Origin: Segatella copri
GTDB lineage: Bacteria > Bacteroidota > Bacteroidia > Bacteroidales > Bacteroidaceae
Length of the DNA stretch: 59,046 nt
Direction of reading: 5' to 3'
Assembly (NCBI RefSeq): GCF_019127135.1
Contig: NZ_JAHOEA010000023.1
Coordinates: 1 to 59,046, forward strand
The translations under genes and the position numbers were made by a program. The notes beneath the pieces were generated by a model. The model ran no database searches. It had not been told where the DNA came from and saw nothing but the letters and a program-made list of their open reading frames with translations. Shown in pieces: positions 1 through 9,873 of the stretch (within the stretch, counting starts at the first letter, position 1; each line of letters starts with the position of its first letter).

Positions 1-100
1 CATCATCTGTAAAAGAGTAGCCATTCAACTCTACCTCACGGGTCTCAAACCAACCTGTGTCCTCATTATACACACGTTCAATTCTTGTCTTACGTTTCAT
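1..100 (-). CDS. Partial hypothetical protein (N-terminal 33 residues only)
   Basis: A minus-strand reading frame begins with ATG at 98-100 and stays open to the window edge, so only its first 33 codons are visible. It starts MKRKTRIERVYNEDTG and is rich in charged residues, with no signal peptide or membrane segment in the visible part. It is transcribed away from the GH43 gene at 372, leaving a 271-bp divergent intergenic region. I do not recognise the family. The frame is short and cut by the edge, so it could be fortuitous, but the composition looks coding. Confidence 0.5.
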   Translation of the reverse strand, partial: MKRKTRIERVYNEDTGWFETREVELNGYSFTDD

Positions 101-292
101 TGTCACTTCTGTTTGTTCCTAAGTGACAACCTTTTTCAGGGAAGTACATTTTCCTCTTACGCGTCTGCTTTAGAGCTTTAGTTAAAAATCCTAACTCATC
201 CTATGCTGGCAAGCAAGAGTGTGGAATATGACAGAAAGACAGTAAAGCTACAGATACAAGTGTTACATAGAATAAAGTATTTGACACATGTG

Positions 293-327
293 AAAAAGTA
301 GAATTCTGCTTTTTTGCTTACCTTTGC
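293..327 (+). promoter_or_regulatory. Bacteroidetes-type promoter with adjacent near-palindrome, upstream of GH43
   Basis: TACCTTTGC at 319-327 matches the Bacteroidetes -7 consensus TAnnTTTGC. I see no clear TTTG at the -33 position. Immediately upstream, 293-314 is a near-perfect palindrome (AAAAAG...CTTTTT around a central GAATTC, one mismatched pair), suitable as a regulator site. The rest of 101-371 holds nothing else I recognise. Confidence 0.6.
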
Positions 328-371
328 ATCCACAAATAACAATTTAACTAATAATTAATTTAAATCATAAA

Positions 372-1718
372 ATGACTAGATACAGAATGATTTTATCCCT
401 GCTTTTGGCTGGCATGGGAACTGTTGCAACAGCACAGAATATCAACTTGCCAATCATCCAGACCAAGTACACAGCCGATCCTGCACCTTATGTGCACAAC
501 GATACGGTTTATCTCTATACCACACACGATGAGGATGGGGCTGAAGGGTTCCTGATGAAAGACTGGCTACTCTATACCTCAACTGATATGGTAAACTGGC
601 AAGACCGCGGTGCCGTGGCTTCATTGAAAGACTTCAAGTGGTTCAAGGGTGAGAATGGTGCCTGGGCAGAGCAGGTCATCGAGCGCAATGGCAAATGGTA
701 TATGTATTGTCCTATCCATGGTCATGGCATCGGAGTGCTGGTAGCTGATAATCCATACGGACCGTTTAAGGATCCTATCGGAAAGCCTCTGGCATGGGAA
801 GGTGATTGGTTTGACATCGACCCTACTGTATGGATAGATGATGATAATCAGGCTTACATGTATTGGGGAAATCCAGAATTGAAGGCAGTAAAGTTGAATG
901 AGGATATGATTTCTTATTCTGATTCCATCATGCACTTCCCGAAGATTCAGGATTATCAGGAAGGTCCTTGGTTCTGGAAGCGCAATGGCAATTATTATCT
1001 GGCTTATGCTTCTACCTGCTGTCCTGAGGGCATCGGTTATGCGATGAGCAAGAATCCGCTCGGACCATGGGAATATAAGGGACATATCATGAACCATACG
1101 CCTCGTACTCGTGGCAATCATCCGGGCATCATCGACTATAAGGGCAAGAGCTATTGCTTCGGCTTGAATTATGACATCTTCCGTTTGAAGACGGGGCGTC
1201 ATGCCGAGCAGCGTTCTGTTTCTGCGGCCGAAATGACTTACAATCCTGACGGAACCATCCAGGAGTTGCCATACTTCCAGGAATGCAAGTTGGAGCAGAT
1301 AGAATGGTTCAACCCTTATCGACAGGTTGAGGCTGAGACGATGGCTTGGGGCTATGGATTGAAGACTCAGCCTAAGAACGAATGGGCACAGAAGGACAGA
1401 TGGAACCAAGTGGTTACGAATATTGATGAGGGAAAGTATATCCTCGTGAAGGGTGTTGACTTCAAGAAGGGTGCAAGTAAGTTTGAGGTTTCTGCCTCTT
1501 GCCACATGTTGGGCGGCAGTATCGAAATCCGTCTTGATGGGGTAAACGGCCTGTGCATCGGCAAGGTGGATATCAAGAACACCAAGGATGAATACAAAAC
1601 CTTCTCAACCCAGGTGAAGAAGATAAAGGGTGTTCATGATCTCTACTTCGTTTTCAAGGGAGGCAACATCCAGAAGCAGAACTTCTTCTTCCTGGATTGG
1701 TGGAAGTTTAGTGAGTAA
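372..1718 (+). CDS. Secreted GH43 glycosidase with C-terminal CBM6-like module
   Basis: 448 aa. A signal peptide (about 1-22, ending TATAQ) predicts export to the periplasm or surface. Residues about 25-310 form a GH43 five-bladed propeller. The expected acidic triad is visible: general base D36 in TADPAP, D150 in DIDPTVW, and general acid E197 in QEGPW. From about 315 an EAET-type start and a C-terminal DWWKF mark a CBM6-like beta-sandwich. GH43 members are mostly alpha-L-arabinofuranosidases or beta-xylosidases; the exact substrate is not readable here. The protein is clearly related to the N-terminal half of the double GH43 at 4376. It is the first gene of a five-gene plus-strand set of secreted plant-polysaccharide enzymes, with a promoter-like box at 319-327. 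Confidence 0.9.
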   Translation: MTRYRMILSLLLAGMGTVATAQNINLPIIQTKYTADPAPYVHNDTVYLYTTHDEDGAEGFLMKDWLLYTSTDMVNWQDRGAVASLKDFKWFKGENGAWAEQVIERNGKWYMYCPIHGHGIGVLVADNPYGPFKDPIGKPLAWEGDWFDIDPTVWIDDDNQAYMYWGNPELKAVKLNEDMISYSDSIMHFPKIQDYQEGPWFWKRNGNYYLAYASTCCPEGIGYAMSKNPLGPWEYKGHIMNHTPRTRGNHPGIIDYKGKSYCFGLNYDIFRLKTGRHAEQRSVSAAEMTYNPDGTIQELPYFQECKLEQIEWFNPYRQVEAETMAWGYGLKTQPKNEWAQKDRWNQVVTNIDEGKYILVKGVDFKKGASKFEVSASCHMLGGSIEIRLDGVNGLCIGKVDIKNTKDEYKTFSTQVKKIKGVHDLYFVFKGGNIQKQNFFFLDWWKFSE

Positions 1719-1818
1719 GAAAGAACATTAAAAGATGTGTTTTTTCATTGAAAGCCATAAGCTAAATGTAATTGTCCGTATATACACTTTTATTAAGAAT
1801 TTAAAATAATATCAAATT

Positions 1819-4203
1819 ATGAAGAAACAACTAATGATAGCTCTGTTGAGCATGGCGCCTGCCTTGGGTGTTGTGGCGCAAGATAAACTTTATAAGGATG
1901 AGTTCCCGCTGGGTGACATCACCCTTCTGGACGGACCATTGAAGCATGCCCGCGACTTGAACGTGCAGGTGCTCCTGAAATATGATTGCGACCGCATGCT
2001 GGCTCCTTATCGCAAGGAGGCTGGCTTGCAACCTCGCAAACCTTCTTATCCCAACTGGGATGGGCTGGACGGACATGTGGGTGGACATTATCTGTCGGCT
2101 CTTGCCATCAATGCAGCCACAGGCAATGAGGAATGCCGCAAACGCATGGAATATATGATATCTGAACTCCAGCTGGTGCTTGATGCCAACAATCAGCGTC
2201 ATGAAGCCTGGTGCCATAACTATATCGGTGGTGTTCCCAATAGTGCCAAGATGTGGACGGCTTTCAGTAAAGGAGATTTCGGACCTTACTTCGGAACATG
2301 GGCACCTTTCTATAATATTCATAAGATGTATGCAGGTCTTCGTGATGCATGGCTCTATTGCGGCAATGAACAGGCAAAGAATCTGTTTCTGAAGTTCTGT
2401 GATTGGGCTGTGGACATTACGCGTGATTTGAATGACGGACAGATGGAGAAAATGCTAGGCAATGAGCATGGAGGCATGAACGAAGTGCTTGCTGATGCAT
2501 ACGCGATTACCGGAGAGCAGAAATATATGGACTGTGCCCGCAGATTCTCTCACAAGCTGTTGCTGGTGCCAATGGAAGAAGGCAAGGATTGTCTTGACAA
2601 TATGCATGCCAATACGCAGATTCCAAAGGTTATCGGCTATCAGCGCATCGCTGAGTTGGCTCATGATGTGCAATATCACAATGCCAGCGAGTATTTCTGG
2701 GAAATAGTGACACGTCAGCGTTCGCTGGCTTTGGGAGGTAACAGCAGGCGTGAGCACTTCCCGACAAAGGAAAATTGCATCGACTATATCAACGACATCG
2801 ATGGACCGGAGTCTTGCAATACTTATAATATGCTGAAGCTTACCGAGGATCTGAACCGAGTGAAACCTGATGGCATGTATGGCGACTTTTACGAGACTGC
2901 GATGTTCAACCATATCCTCTCTGCCCAGCATCCTCAACATGGCGGCTATGTCTATTTCACTTCTGCCCGTCCTCGTCATTACCGCAACTATTCTGCTCCT
3001 AATGAGGCGATGTGGTGCTGCGTGGGAACAGGTATGGAAGACCACGGAAAGTATGGACAGTTTGTCTGGACGCACGATAAGGGTGTGAAGGCGGAGGATG
3101 ATGCGCTCTATGTGAATCTCTTCGTGGCTTCCGAGTTGAATTGGAAGGATAGAAAGATGGTGATTCGTCAGCAGACTGCCTTCCCGTATGCTGAGTCATC
3201 AGTCGTAGAAGTAGCCAAGGGTAAGGGAACTTTCATCCTGAAAGTCCGTAAGCCATCCTGGTGTGAAAACTTCACAGTGAAGGGTGTTGGTTTTGATGTC
3301 GATAGCTATGAGGAGAATGGATTTGTCTGCATCAAGCGCAAATGGAAGAAGGGTGACCAGATAAAGATTTCTATGCCTATGCACGCTTACATAAAACCGA
3401 TGATTAATGTGCCTCAGTATGTGGCAATCATGTATGGTCCTATCCTGCTCGGCATGAAGACGGGAACGGAGGATATGCGTGGACTCATTGCCGATGACAG
3501 CCGTTTCGGACAGTATGCCGGTGGAAAGAAACTGGCTCTTGACAAGGCTCCTATTTTGTTGCCGAAACATCTCGACGACATTGCCAAAGACCTGAAGCCA
3601 ATTCCTGGCAAGCCATTGCATTTTAAACTTGCCACCCGAATGGAGAATGCCATTGATGGTGAACTGCAGCCTTTCTTCGAGATTCATGATTCTCGATATA
3701 TGATGTATTGGTTGGCACTAGGCGAGAATGATTACAAGGCTTATATGCAGAAGTTGGCTGATGAGGAAAAAGCCCGTCAGGCTTTGGAGGAGCGAACTGT
3801 AGATAAGGTGAATCCGGGAGAGCAGCAGCCTGAGACTGATCATAACATGGAGGCTGATGTTACTGAGCGTGGTAATACTGAGGGCGTCTTTTTCCGTGAT
3901 GCAAAGGATGGGCATTTCTTCAGCTATCTGATGCAGACCAAGGGAGAGACTAATCTTAGCCTTCAGCTCAAGTTCTGGGGACAGGATGAATGGCGTACAA
4001 GTGAGTTTGATATTTATGTCAACGACAAGTTGCTTTGCAGCGTGAACAACAGTCATCGCTGGCGCACCACACAGTTTAAGACCGTTGATTATGCCATTCC
4101 TTCAGAGTTTGTTAAGGGCAAGAAGGAAATAAGAGTGAAGTTTGTGGCTCATAAGGGCAAGCAAGTTGGACAGATTTATGGAGTTAGACTTGTGAAGCAT
4201 TAA
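1819..4203 (+). CDS. GH127/GH146-family beta-L-arabinofuranosidase (former DUF1680)
   Basis: 794 aa with a signal peptide (about 1-20, VVAQ). The body is an (alpha/alpha)6-barrel of the DUF1680 type. The metal-binding and catalytic features of this family are visible: the E-S-C of GPESCNTY and the double cysteine of WCCVGTG, corresponding to the Zn-binding Glu/Cys set whose last cysteine region supplies the nucleophile, plus the acidic GGNSRREHF motif for the acid/base. Known members release beta-L-arabinofuranose from arabinan, RG-II or hydroxyproline-rich glycoproteins. The C-terminal 200 residues form beta-rich accessory modules. It follows the GH43 gene by 100 bp with no obvious terminator, so co-transcription is likely. 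Choosing between GH127 and GH146 would need an alignment. Confidence 0.88.
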   Translation: MKKQLMIALLSMAPALGVVAQDKLYKDEFPLGDITLLDGPLKHARDLNVQVLLKYDCDRMLAPYRKEAGLQPRKPSYPNWDGLDGHVGGHYLSALAINAATGNEECRKRMEYMISELQLVLDANNQRHEAWCHNYIGGVPNSAKMWTAFSKGDFGPYFGTWAPFYNIHKMYAGLRDAWLYCGNEQAKNLFLKFCDWAVDITRDLNDGQMEKMLGNEHGGMNEVLADAYAITGEQKYMDCARRFSHKLLLVPMEEGKDCLDNMHANTQIPKVIGYQRIAELAHDVQYHNASEYFWEIVTRQRSLALGGNSRREHFPTKENCIDYINDIDGPESCNTYNMLKLTEDLNRVKPDGMYGDFYETAMFNHILSAQHPQHGGYVYFTSARPRHYRNYSAPNEAMWCCVGTGMEDHGKYGQFVWTHDKGVKAEDDALYVNLFVASELNWKDRKMVIRQQTAFPYAESSVVEVAKGKGTFILKVRKPSWCENFTVKGVGFDVDSYEENGFVCIKRKWKKGDQIKISMPMHAYIKPMINVPQYVAIMYGPILLGMKTGTEDMRGLIADDSRFGQYAGGKKLALDKAPILLPKHLDDIAKDLKPIPGKPLHFKLATRMENAIDGELQPFFEIHDSRYMMYWLALGENDYKAYMQKLADEEKARQALEERTVDKVNPGEQQPETDHNMEADVTERGNTEGVFFRDAKDGHFFSYLMQTKGETNLSLQLKFWGQDEWRTSEFDIYVNDKLLCSVNNSHRWRTTQFKTVDYAIPSEFVKGKKEIRVKFVAHKGKQVGQIYGVRLVKH

Positions 4204-4321
4204 TTGTAGAAAAGTATATGTTAGCATATATTCAACTCAAGAATGAGACAAGTGCATCAATCACCAATAGAGTTTGTGTAGTAAGATAAACTCAATAAAG
4301 TTTTTGAAACATTCGATAAAG

Positions 4322-4379
4322 TCATTATGATTGTTTTTTCGTAATTTTGCAGCATTAAACGAAAAAACAATCATAATGA
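4322..4379. promoter_or_regulatory. Perfect 21-bp inverted repeat enclosing a -7 promoter box
   Basis: Bases 4322-4342 and 4359-4379 are exact reverse complements (21 of 21), separated by 16 nt. The loop carries TAATTTTGC (4342-4350), a Bacteroidetes -7 box, and the right arm contains the ATG start codon (4376) of the double GH43 gene. Transcription from this box would include only the right arm, so the symmetry is more likely a DNA site for a dimeric regulator than an RNA hairpin. Confidence 0.7.
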
Positions 4380-7351
4380 TGAATACAACGAAAATTTTGG
4401 CTCTCAGAAAGCCGTTACTGATAAGCGCATGGCTGCTTGCCATGCAGGGAGCTGCCTATGCGCAGAATCCTATCGTTCAAACACAGTTGACTTCAGACCC
4501 AGCTCCTCTTCCTGTCGGTGACCGGCTTTATGTCTATACCGGTCATGATGAAGATAAGGCTGACTTCTTCTGGATGAACGAATGGCGTGTGTATTCCACC
4601 AAGGATATGGTGAACTGGACAGATCATGGTTCTCCGCTCGACCTCAGTTCTTTTTCCTGGGCAGACGACCGTGCCTGGGCAGCACAGACCATCGAACGTA
4701 ATGGTAAGTATTACTGGTATATCTGTGCGCACTCTAAACTGACGGGCGGAATGGCTATCGGCGTAGCTGTGGCTGATTCTCCTACCGGTCCGTTCAAGGA
4801 TGCGCTGGGCAAACCGCTTTTCGATAATGGAAGTTGGGACAATATCGACCCTACCGTCTGGATGGATGAGGATGGTCAGGCTTATCTCTATTGGGGTAAT
4901 CCACATCTTTACTATGCCAAACTGAATAAAGATATGATTAGCTTCAAGGGTGGTATAGATGCTAAGGCAGCTGTTGATGAAAAGCGTGAAGTGGGCAGAA
5001 TCGTGATGACTGAGGAGGGATTCGGTTCGCCTGACGTGGAGAAGCGTGATTCTACCCGAAAATATAAAGATTGCTACACAGAGGGACCTTGGTTCATGAA
5101 GCGTGGCAAGAACTATTATATGCTTTATGCAGCAGGTGGAGTGCCTGAGCATATCGCTTATTCCATGAGTAAGAAGCCTTTCGGCCCATGGAAGTATATG
5201 GGCGAAATCATGCCATTGGAAGATACGGGTTCCTTTACTAACCATTGCGGTGTGACCGACTTCAAGGGCAAGTCTTATTTCTTCTATCATACGGGTAAAC
5301 TGGGTGGCGGATTCGGACGCAGTGTGGCTGTGGAAGAATTCAAATACAATGCCGACGGCACCTTCCCAATCATCCACCATACTCAGGAAGGAGTGGCTCC
5401 TATCGCAACCCTCAATCCTTACAAGCGTCAGGAGGCTGAAACCATCGCTTTCTCTAAGGGAGTGAAGTCGGAGCAGACCGATGATACGGGTGTTTATATC
5501 TCTGAAATCCATCAAGGCGATTATATCAAGGTACGCGAGGTGGATTTCGGAAATGAGAGTCCGGATGCATTTGCCATCTCTGCAGCGTGCTCTTCGCTTG
5601 GAGGTTCGCTGGAGGTTCATCTCGATAAGGAAGATGGCGAACTGATAGCTAAACTTGATGTTACCAAGACGGGTGGCTGGGAAAAGTGGAAGACTTTCTC
5701 GGCACAAATGCTAAAGAAAGTGACAGGAAAGCATGATATATACTTCGTGTTCAAGGGATTGAAGGGGAGCAAACTCTTCAATTTCGACTGGTGGAAGTTT
5801 GAGAAGAATTTTGCCAATCCTGTGGTTTGGGCTGATGTGCCTGATGTGGATGTAATCCGTGTGGGTGACAGCTTCTATATGGTAAGCACCACCATGCATC
5901 TGATGCCGGGTGCGCCTATCATGAAATCGAAGGATCTGGTGAACTGGGAAACCGTTAACTATATCTTCCCTAAACTTACCGATTCGCCTAAGTATGACAT
6001 GAAGGAGGGTACGGTGTATGGTCGTGGTCAGTGGGCCACTTCGCTGCAGTATCATCGTGGCAAGTTCTATGCGCTCTTTGCTCCGAATGATAATCCCGGT
6101 GGAGAGACTTATATCTGCACTGCCGATGATATCGAGGGCAAATGGATTATCCACAGCCGTTTGCAGCATTTCCATGATGCCGCTCTCTTCTTCGATGACG
6201 ACGATAAGGCATACGTGGTTTATGGAACGGGAGAGATGGTGCAGCTGAATGCCGACCTGACGGCTGTGGTGCCGGGCAGCCATCGTAAACTCTTTGAGCG
6301 TGATGCTGATGAAACGGGTTTGCTCGAAGGCTCCCGCCTGATCAAGCACAACGGCAAGTATTATCTCCTGATGATTTCGTGGCCACAGGGACATCCTCGT
6401 CGTGAGGTTTGTTATCGTGCTGATAAGATAACGGGTCCTTACGAAAAGAAGGTGATTCTGGAAACGGAGTTTGCCGGATTCAACGGCGTGGGACAAGGTA
6501 CGATTGTAGATGATAAGGATGGCAACTGGTATGGCATCGTATTCCAAGACCGTGGTGGTGTGGGCAGAGTGCTCACGCTGGAGCCATGTACCTGGAAGGA
6601 CGGATGGCCTATGCTGACCGATGAGAAGGGCAATATTCCTGCCGAGATGCAGAAGCCTGTGCTGGGCTACGATGGTAAGGGACTCGTGTATAGTGATGAT
6701 TTCTCGAAGGATAAACTGGAACTGCAGTGGCAGTGGAACCACAATCCTGTGGATAATGCCTGGTCGCTCACAGAACGCAAGGGCTGGCTCCGCCTGAAGA
6801 CATCCCGTATTGTTCCTAATATCTTCCTGGCTCCTAATACCATCAGTACCCGTACCGAAGGACCAACCTGCGAGGGAATCATCAAGATGGATGTGAGCAA
6901 GATGAAAGATGGCGATGTGGCTGGCTTGTCAGCCTTCCAGGGTGATGCGGCCCTGCTTTCTATCGTAAAGGAAGGCAAGAAACTCTTTGTGGTAGGTACC
7001 AAGGAGAGTGTAGCTTTGACTGAAAAGGAAAAGGCAGTGACTGATGTGAAGCGTGAGGAGGTTTATCGCCAGCCTTTGAATCTGAAGCAGAATAAGGCAA
7101 CGAAATCAAGCATCATCTATCTGAAGATGAGTTGCGATTTCCGTCTTCATCAGGATCTCGCCACCTTATTATATAGTATAGACGGCAAGACCTGGATTCC
7201 TGCCATCAAGGATTTCAAGATGCAGTATGATTATCGCCGCTTCTTTATGGGAACCCGTATCGCCATCTACAACTATGCCACAAAGGCTGCTGGCGGATAT
7301 GTGGATGTGGATAGTTTTGAGTATCAAAAACAGAATGGTAGTGAGAAATAG
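4376..7351 (+). CDS. Secreted multidomain enzyme: GH43-CBM6 fused to a second GH43
   Basis: 991 aa from the ATG at 4376; a TTG further upstream would place the start inside the palindrome and add residues ahead of the signal peptide, so I reject it. The signal peptide ends in AYAQ. The N-terminal half is GH43 plus CBM6, with TSDPAP, NIDPTVW and YTEGPW giving base, pKa modulator and acid. The C-terminal half from about residue 490 is a second, distant GH43 with PDVDVIR, the aspartate of HDAALFFD and the glutamate of LLEGSR, followed by a concanavalin-like module typical of beta-xylosidase-type GH43 proteins. Both triads appear intact, so two complementary activities (for example arabinofuranosidase and xylosidase) are likely. 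The stop overlaps the start of the GH95 gene by 17 bp, which suggests translational coupling. Confidence 0.9.
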   Translation: MMNTTKILALRKPLLISAWLLAMQGAAYAQNPIVQTQLTSDPAPLPVGDRLYVYTGHDEDKADFFWMNEWRVYSTKDMVNWTDHGSPLDLSSFSWADDRAWAAQTIERNGKYYWYICAHSKLTGGMAIGVAVADSPTGPFKDALGKPLFDNGSWDNIDPTVWMDEDGQAYLYWGNPHLYYAKLNKDMISFKGGIDAKAAVDEKREVGRIVMTEEGFGSPDVEKRDSTRKYKDCYTEGPWFMKRGKNYYMLYAAGGVPEHIAYSMSKKPFGPWKYMGEIMPLEDTGSFTNHCGVTDFKGKSYFFYHTGKLGGGFGRSVAVEEFKYNADGTFPIIHHTQEGVAPIATLNPYKRQEAETIAFSKGVKSEQTDDTGVYISEIHQGDYIKVREVDFGNESPDAFAISAACSSLGGSLEVHLDKEDGELIAKLDVTKTGGWEKWKTFSAQMLKKVTGKHDIYFVFKGLKGSKLFNFDWWKFEKNFANPVVWADVPDVDVIRVGDSFYMVSTTMHLMPGAPIMKSKDLVNWETVNYIFPKLTDSPKYDMKEGTVYGRGQWATSLQYHRGKFYALFAPNDNPGGETYICTADDIEGKWIIHSRLQHFHDAALFFDDDDKAYVVYGTGEMVQLNADLTAVVPGSHRKLFERDADETGLLEGSRLIKHNGKYYLLMISWPQGHPRREVCYRADKITGPYEKKVILETEFAGFNGVGQGTIVDDKDGNWYGIVFQDRGGVGRVLTLEPCTWKDGWPMLTDEKGNIPAEMQKPVLGYDGKGLVYSDDFSKDKLELQWQWNHNPVDNAWSLTERKGWLRLKTSRIVPNIFLAPNTISTRTEGPTCEGIIKMDVSKMKDGDVAGLSAFQGDAALLSIVKEGKKLFVVGTKESVALTEKEKAVTDVKREEVYRQPLNLKQNKATKSSIIYLKMSCDFRLHQDLATLLYSIDGKTWIPAIKDFKMQYDYRRFFMGTRIAIYNYATKAAGGYVDVDSFEYQKQNGSEK

Positions 7352-9761
7352 AATAATAGTCGGAACTATGGCTTTGGCGTTTCTTCTTCCGGTGAAGATG
7401 ATGGCTAAGGCTAGCAGTTCTGATAATAGTACTCTTCTATGGTATAACGCCCCAGCCCAGCAGTGGCTGGAGGCTCAGCCTATCGGAAACTCACATCTGG
7501 GAGGTATGGTGTATGGCGGAACCACGGACGAAAATATCCAGTTGAATGAGGAGACTTTCTGGAGTGGTGGCCCTCATAACAACAATAGCAAGAAATCCCT
7601 GGAGAATCTGCCAAAGGTGAGGGAACTCATCTTCAATGGCAGGGAAGAGGAGGCAGCGGCTCTCATCAACCAGACTTTCATCCCAGGTCCTCATGGCATG
7701 CGCTTCCTGCCGATGGCAAATCTGCATATCAGAATGAAGAACCGGGGAAAGGCTGAACTGTTTGTGCGCAACCTGGATTTGAAGAGGGCGATTGCCACGA
7801 CTTCTTTCGTGATGGATGGCGTAAGATATACCCGTACTACCTTTGCTTCGCTGGCTGATGGCGTTATCGTTTGCCATATCAAGGCGAGTAGAAAGGGTGC
7901 CCTGAATATCGAGGTTACCCTGGATTCGCCTTTTGAACATCAGACTCAGGAAACATCTTCAGGGGTTATGCTGAAGGTGAAGGGACAAGACCAGGAAGGC
8001 ATCAAGGCGGCTCTCGCTGCCGAATGTGTGGCAGATGTAAGGACGGATGGCACCGAGGCAACCATCATCGTGAGCGCTGCCACCAATTTTGTGAACTATC
8101 ACGATGTGTCGGGCAATGCCGCCCAACGCAATGCCGACTATATAAATAAGGTGAAACTGATGAGCTATGCACAGTTGGAGAAACGCCATGTGGAGGCTTA
8201 CCAGAAGCAGTTCGCTACTTCTTCTCTGATTTTGCCAACCGATATCAATGCTTCGTTGCCTACCAACCAGCGCCTGGAGAAATTTGCAGGCAGCAAGGAT
8301 ATGGCGATGGTGGCACTGATGTATAACTATGGTCGCTATCTGCTCATCTCCTCTTCCCAGCCTGGTGGACAGGCGGCAAACTTGCAGGGCGTTTGGAACG
8401 ACAGCAAAAATGCGCCTTGGGACAGTAAATATACCATCAACATCAATACGGAGATGAATTACTGGCCTGCCGAGGTAACGAATCTCGGCAACACGACGGA
8501 GCCTCTGTATTCGCTGATTAAGGATTTGAGCGTAACGGGAGCACAGACGGCTAGGGAAATGTATGGCTGTCGTGGCTGGATGGCACACCATAACACCGAT
8601 ATCTGGCGCATAGCAGGTCCGGTGGACGGTGCGCAGTGGGGCATGTTCCCGAACGGCGGAGCCTGGCTCACTACCCATCTCTGGCAGCATTATCTCTATA
8701 CGGGCGACAAGGCTTTCCTCAAGCAGTGGTATCCGGTAATAAAAGGTGCTGCTGAGTTCTATCTTGACTATATGCAGAAGTTGCCGGGCACCGAATGGAA
8801 GGTAACCGTGCCGTCGGTGAGTCCGGAACAGGGACCTATGGGTAAGAGAACTGCCGTAACGGCAGGTTGCACGATGGATAACCAGATAGCCTTCGATGCC
8901 TTGAGCAGTGCCGTGAAGGCTTCTGAGATATTGGGAGTTGATGAGGCTGAGCGCAAGGCGATGCAGCAGCTGATTTCTCAGATTCCGCCAATGCAGATAG
9001 GAAAGTACGGACAGTTGCAGGAGTGGCTTGTGGATGCGGATGATCCGAAGAATGAACATCGCCATATCTCGCATCTCTATGGATTGTATCCATCCAATCA
9101 GATTTCTCCTTTTTCTCATCCGGAACTGTTCCATGCCGCTGCCACTACTCTGAAGCATCGTGGCGACCAGGCTACGGGCTGGAGTCTGGGTTGGAAGACG
9201 AACTTCTGGGCACGCATGCTCGATGGCAATCATGCTTTCAGAATCATCAGCAATATGCTTCGCCTGTTGCCATCTGATGCGCAGGCAAAGGAGTATCCTG
9301 ATGGGAGAACCTATCCGAATCTCTTCGATGCCCATCCGCCATTCCAGATAGACGGCAACTTCGGAGTAACAGCCGGCATCGCCGAAATGCTCCTGCAGAG
9401 TCATGATGGAGCCGTGCATCTCTTGCCTGCCTTGCCTGATGCCTGGAACAAGGGAAGCGTAAAGGGACTTCGTGCCCGTGGCGGCTTTGTGGTTGATATG
9501 GACTGGAAGAATGGCAGACTGATGAAGGCGAAGATTCGTTCCACCATCGGAGGTGTGCTGCGTCTCCGCTCCTACGTTCCGCTGAAGGCGAAGAATCTGA
9601 AGAAGGCTGAAGGAATATGTCCCAATATCCTTTTTGCATCTGCAGAAGTGAAGCCTGTAATGGAACAGCATCGGATAGCAGAAGGAGTGAAGGTCACTAT
9701 TCCTGACGTATATGAATATGACTTGGAAACAGAACCAGGAAAGACTTATCTGATTAAATAA
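7335..9761 (+). CDS. GH95 alpha-L-fucosidase / alpha-L-galactosidase
   Basis: 808 aa from the ATG at 7335, which places a hydrophobic export signal ([15 protein letters not shown]) near the N-terminus; longer starts lack one. The GH95 layout is complete: N-terminal beta-sandwich starting [21 protein letters not shown], an (alpha/alpha)6 barrel with [10 protein letters not shown] (the two catalytic Asn), [10 protein letters not shown] (general acid Glu) and QIDGNFG (Asp), then C-terminal beta domains. Family members remove alpha-1,2-L-fucose or alpha-L-galactose. Beside GH43 and GH127 enzymes, alpha-L-galactosidase action on cereal glucuronoarabinoxylan side chains or fucosidase action on xyloglucan are both plausible. 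The start lies inside the end of the preceding gene. Confidence 0.92.
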   Translation: MVVRNRIIVGTMALAFLLPVKMMAKASSSDNSTLLWYNAPAQQWLEAQPIGNSHLGGMVYGGTTDENIQLNEETFWSGGPHNNNSKKSLENLPKVRELIFNGREEEAAALINQTFIPGPHGMRFLPMANLHIRMKNRGKAELFVRNLDLKRAIATTSFVMDGVRYTRTTFASLADGVIVCHIKASRKGALNIEVTLDSPFEHQTQETSSGVMLKVKGQDQEGIKAALAAECVADVRTDGTEATIIVSAATNFVNYHDVSGNAAQRNADYINKVKLMSYAQLEKRHVEAYQKQFATSSLILPTDINASLPTNQRLEKFAGSKDMAMVALMYNYGRYLLISSSQPGGQAANLQGVWNDSKNAPWDSKYTININTEMNYWPAEVTNLGNTTEPLYSLIKDLSVTGAQTAREMYGCRGWMAHHNTDIWRIAGPVDGAQWGMFPNGGAWLTTHLWQHYLYTGDKAFLKQWYPVIKGAAEFYLDYMQKLPGTEWKVTVPSVSPEQGPMGKRTAVTAGCTMDNQIAFDALSSAVKASEILGVDEAERKAMQQLISQIPPMQIGKYGQLQEWLVDADDPKNEHRHISHLYGLYPSNQISPFSHPELFHAAATTLKHRGDQATGWSLGWKTNFWARMLDGNHAFRIISNMLRLLPSDAQAKEYPDGRTYPNLFDAHPPFQIDGNFGVTAGIAEMLLQSHDGAVHLLPALPDAWNKGSVKGLRARGGFVVDMDWKNGRLMKAKIRSTIGGVLRLRSYVPLKAKNLKKAEGICPNILFASAEVKPVMEQHRIAEGVKVTIPDVYEYDLETEPGKTYLIK

Positions 9762-9780
9762 TGTCCTAAAATCACATTTG

Positions 9781-9842
9781 TTGCCATAAAAGTATCATTT
9801 TGTCCACCTCTGGTTGGATAATTATTCGTACTTTTGTGGCAA
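9781..9842 (+). promoter_or_regulatory. Promoter box flanked by inverted repeat upstream of GH43
   Basis: TACTTTTG at 9829-9836 is a good -7 element for the GH43 gene starting at 9874. It lies inside the right arm (9829-9842, TACTTTTGTGGCAA) of an inverted repeat whose left arm (9781-9794, TTGCCATAAAAGTA) matches at 13 of 14 positions. The 34-bp spacing suggests an operator pair overlapping the promoter rather than a terminator. The GH95 gene ends at 9761, so this gene can be transcribed independently. Confidence 0.55.
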
Positions 9843-9873
9843 TATTTTTTATAATAATCTTTTAGACCTATCA

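Noticed and set aside
4331..4375. TTG start extending the double GH43 gene upstream
   Set aside because: It would add residues ahead of the signal peptide and begin within the promoter palindrome.
4322..4379. Invertible promoter (phase variation)
   Set aside because: The spacer is only 16 nt and the right arm contains the start codon; known invertible promoters have much longer segments and a nearby recombinase.
7959..9671. Long minus-strand frame of 570 codons opposite the GH95 gene
   Set aside because: It has no domain-like sequence and lies wholly under a gene with a complete GH95 motif set; it is a codon-bias shadow, like several other long antisense frames here.
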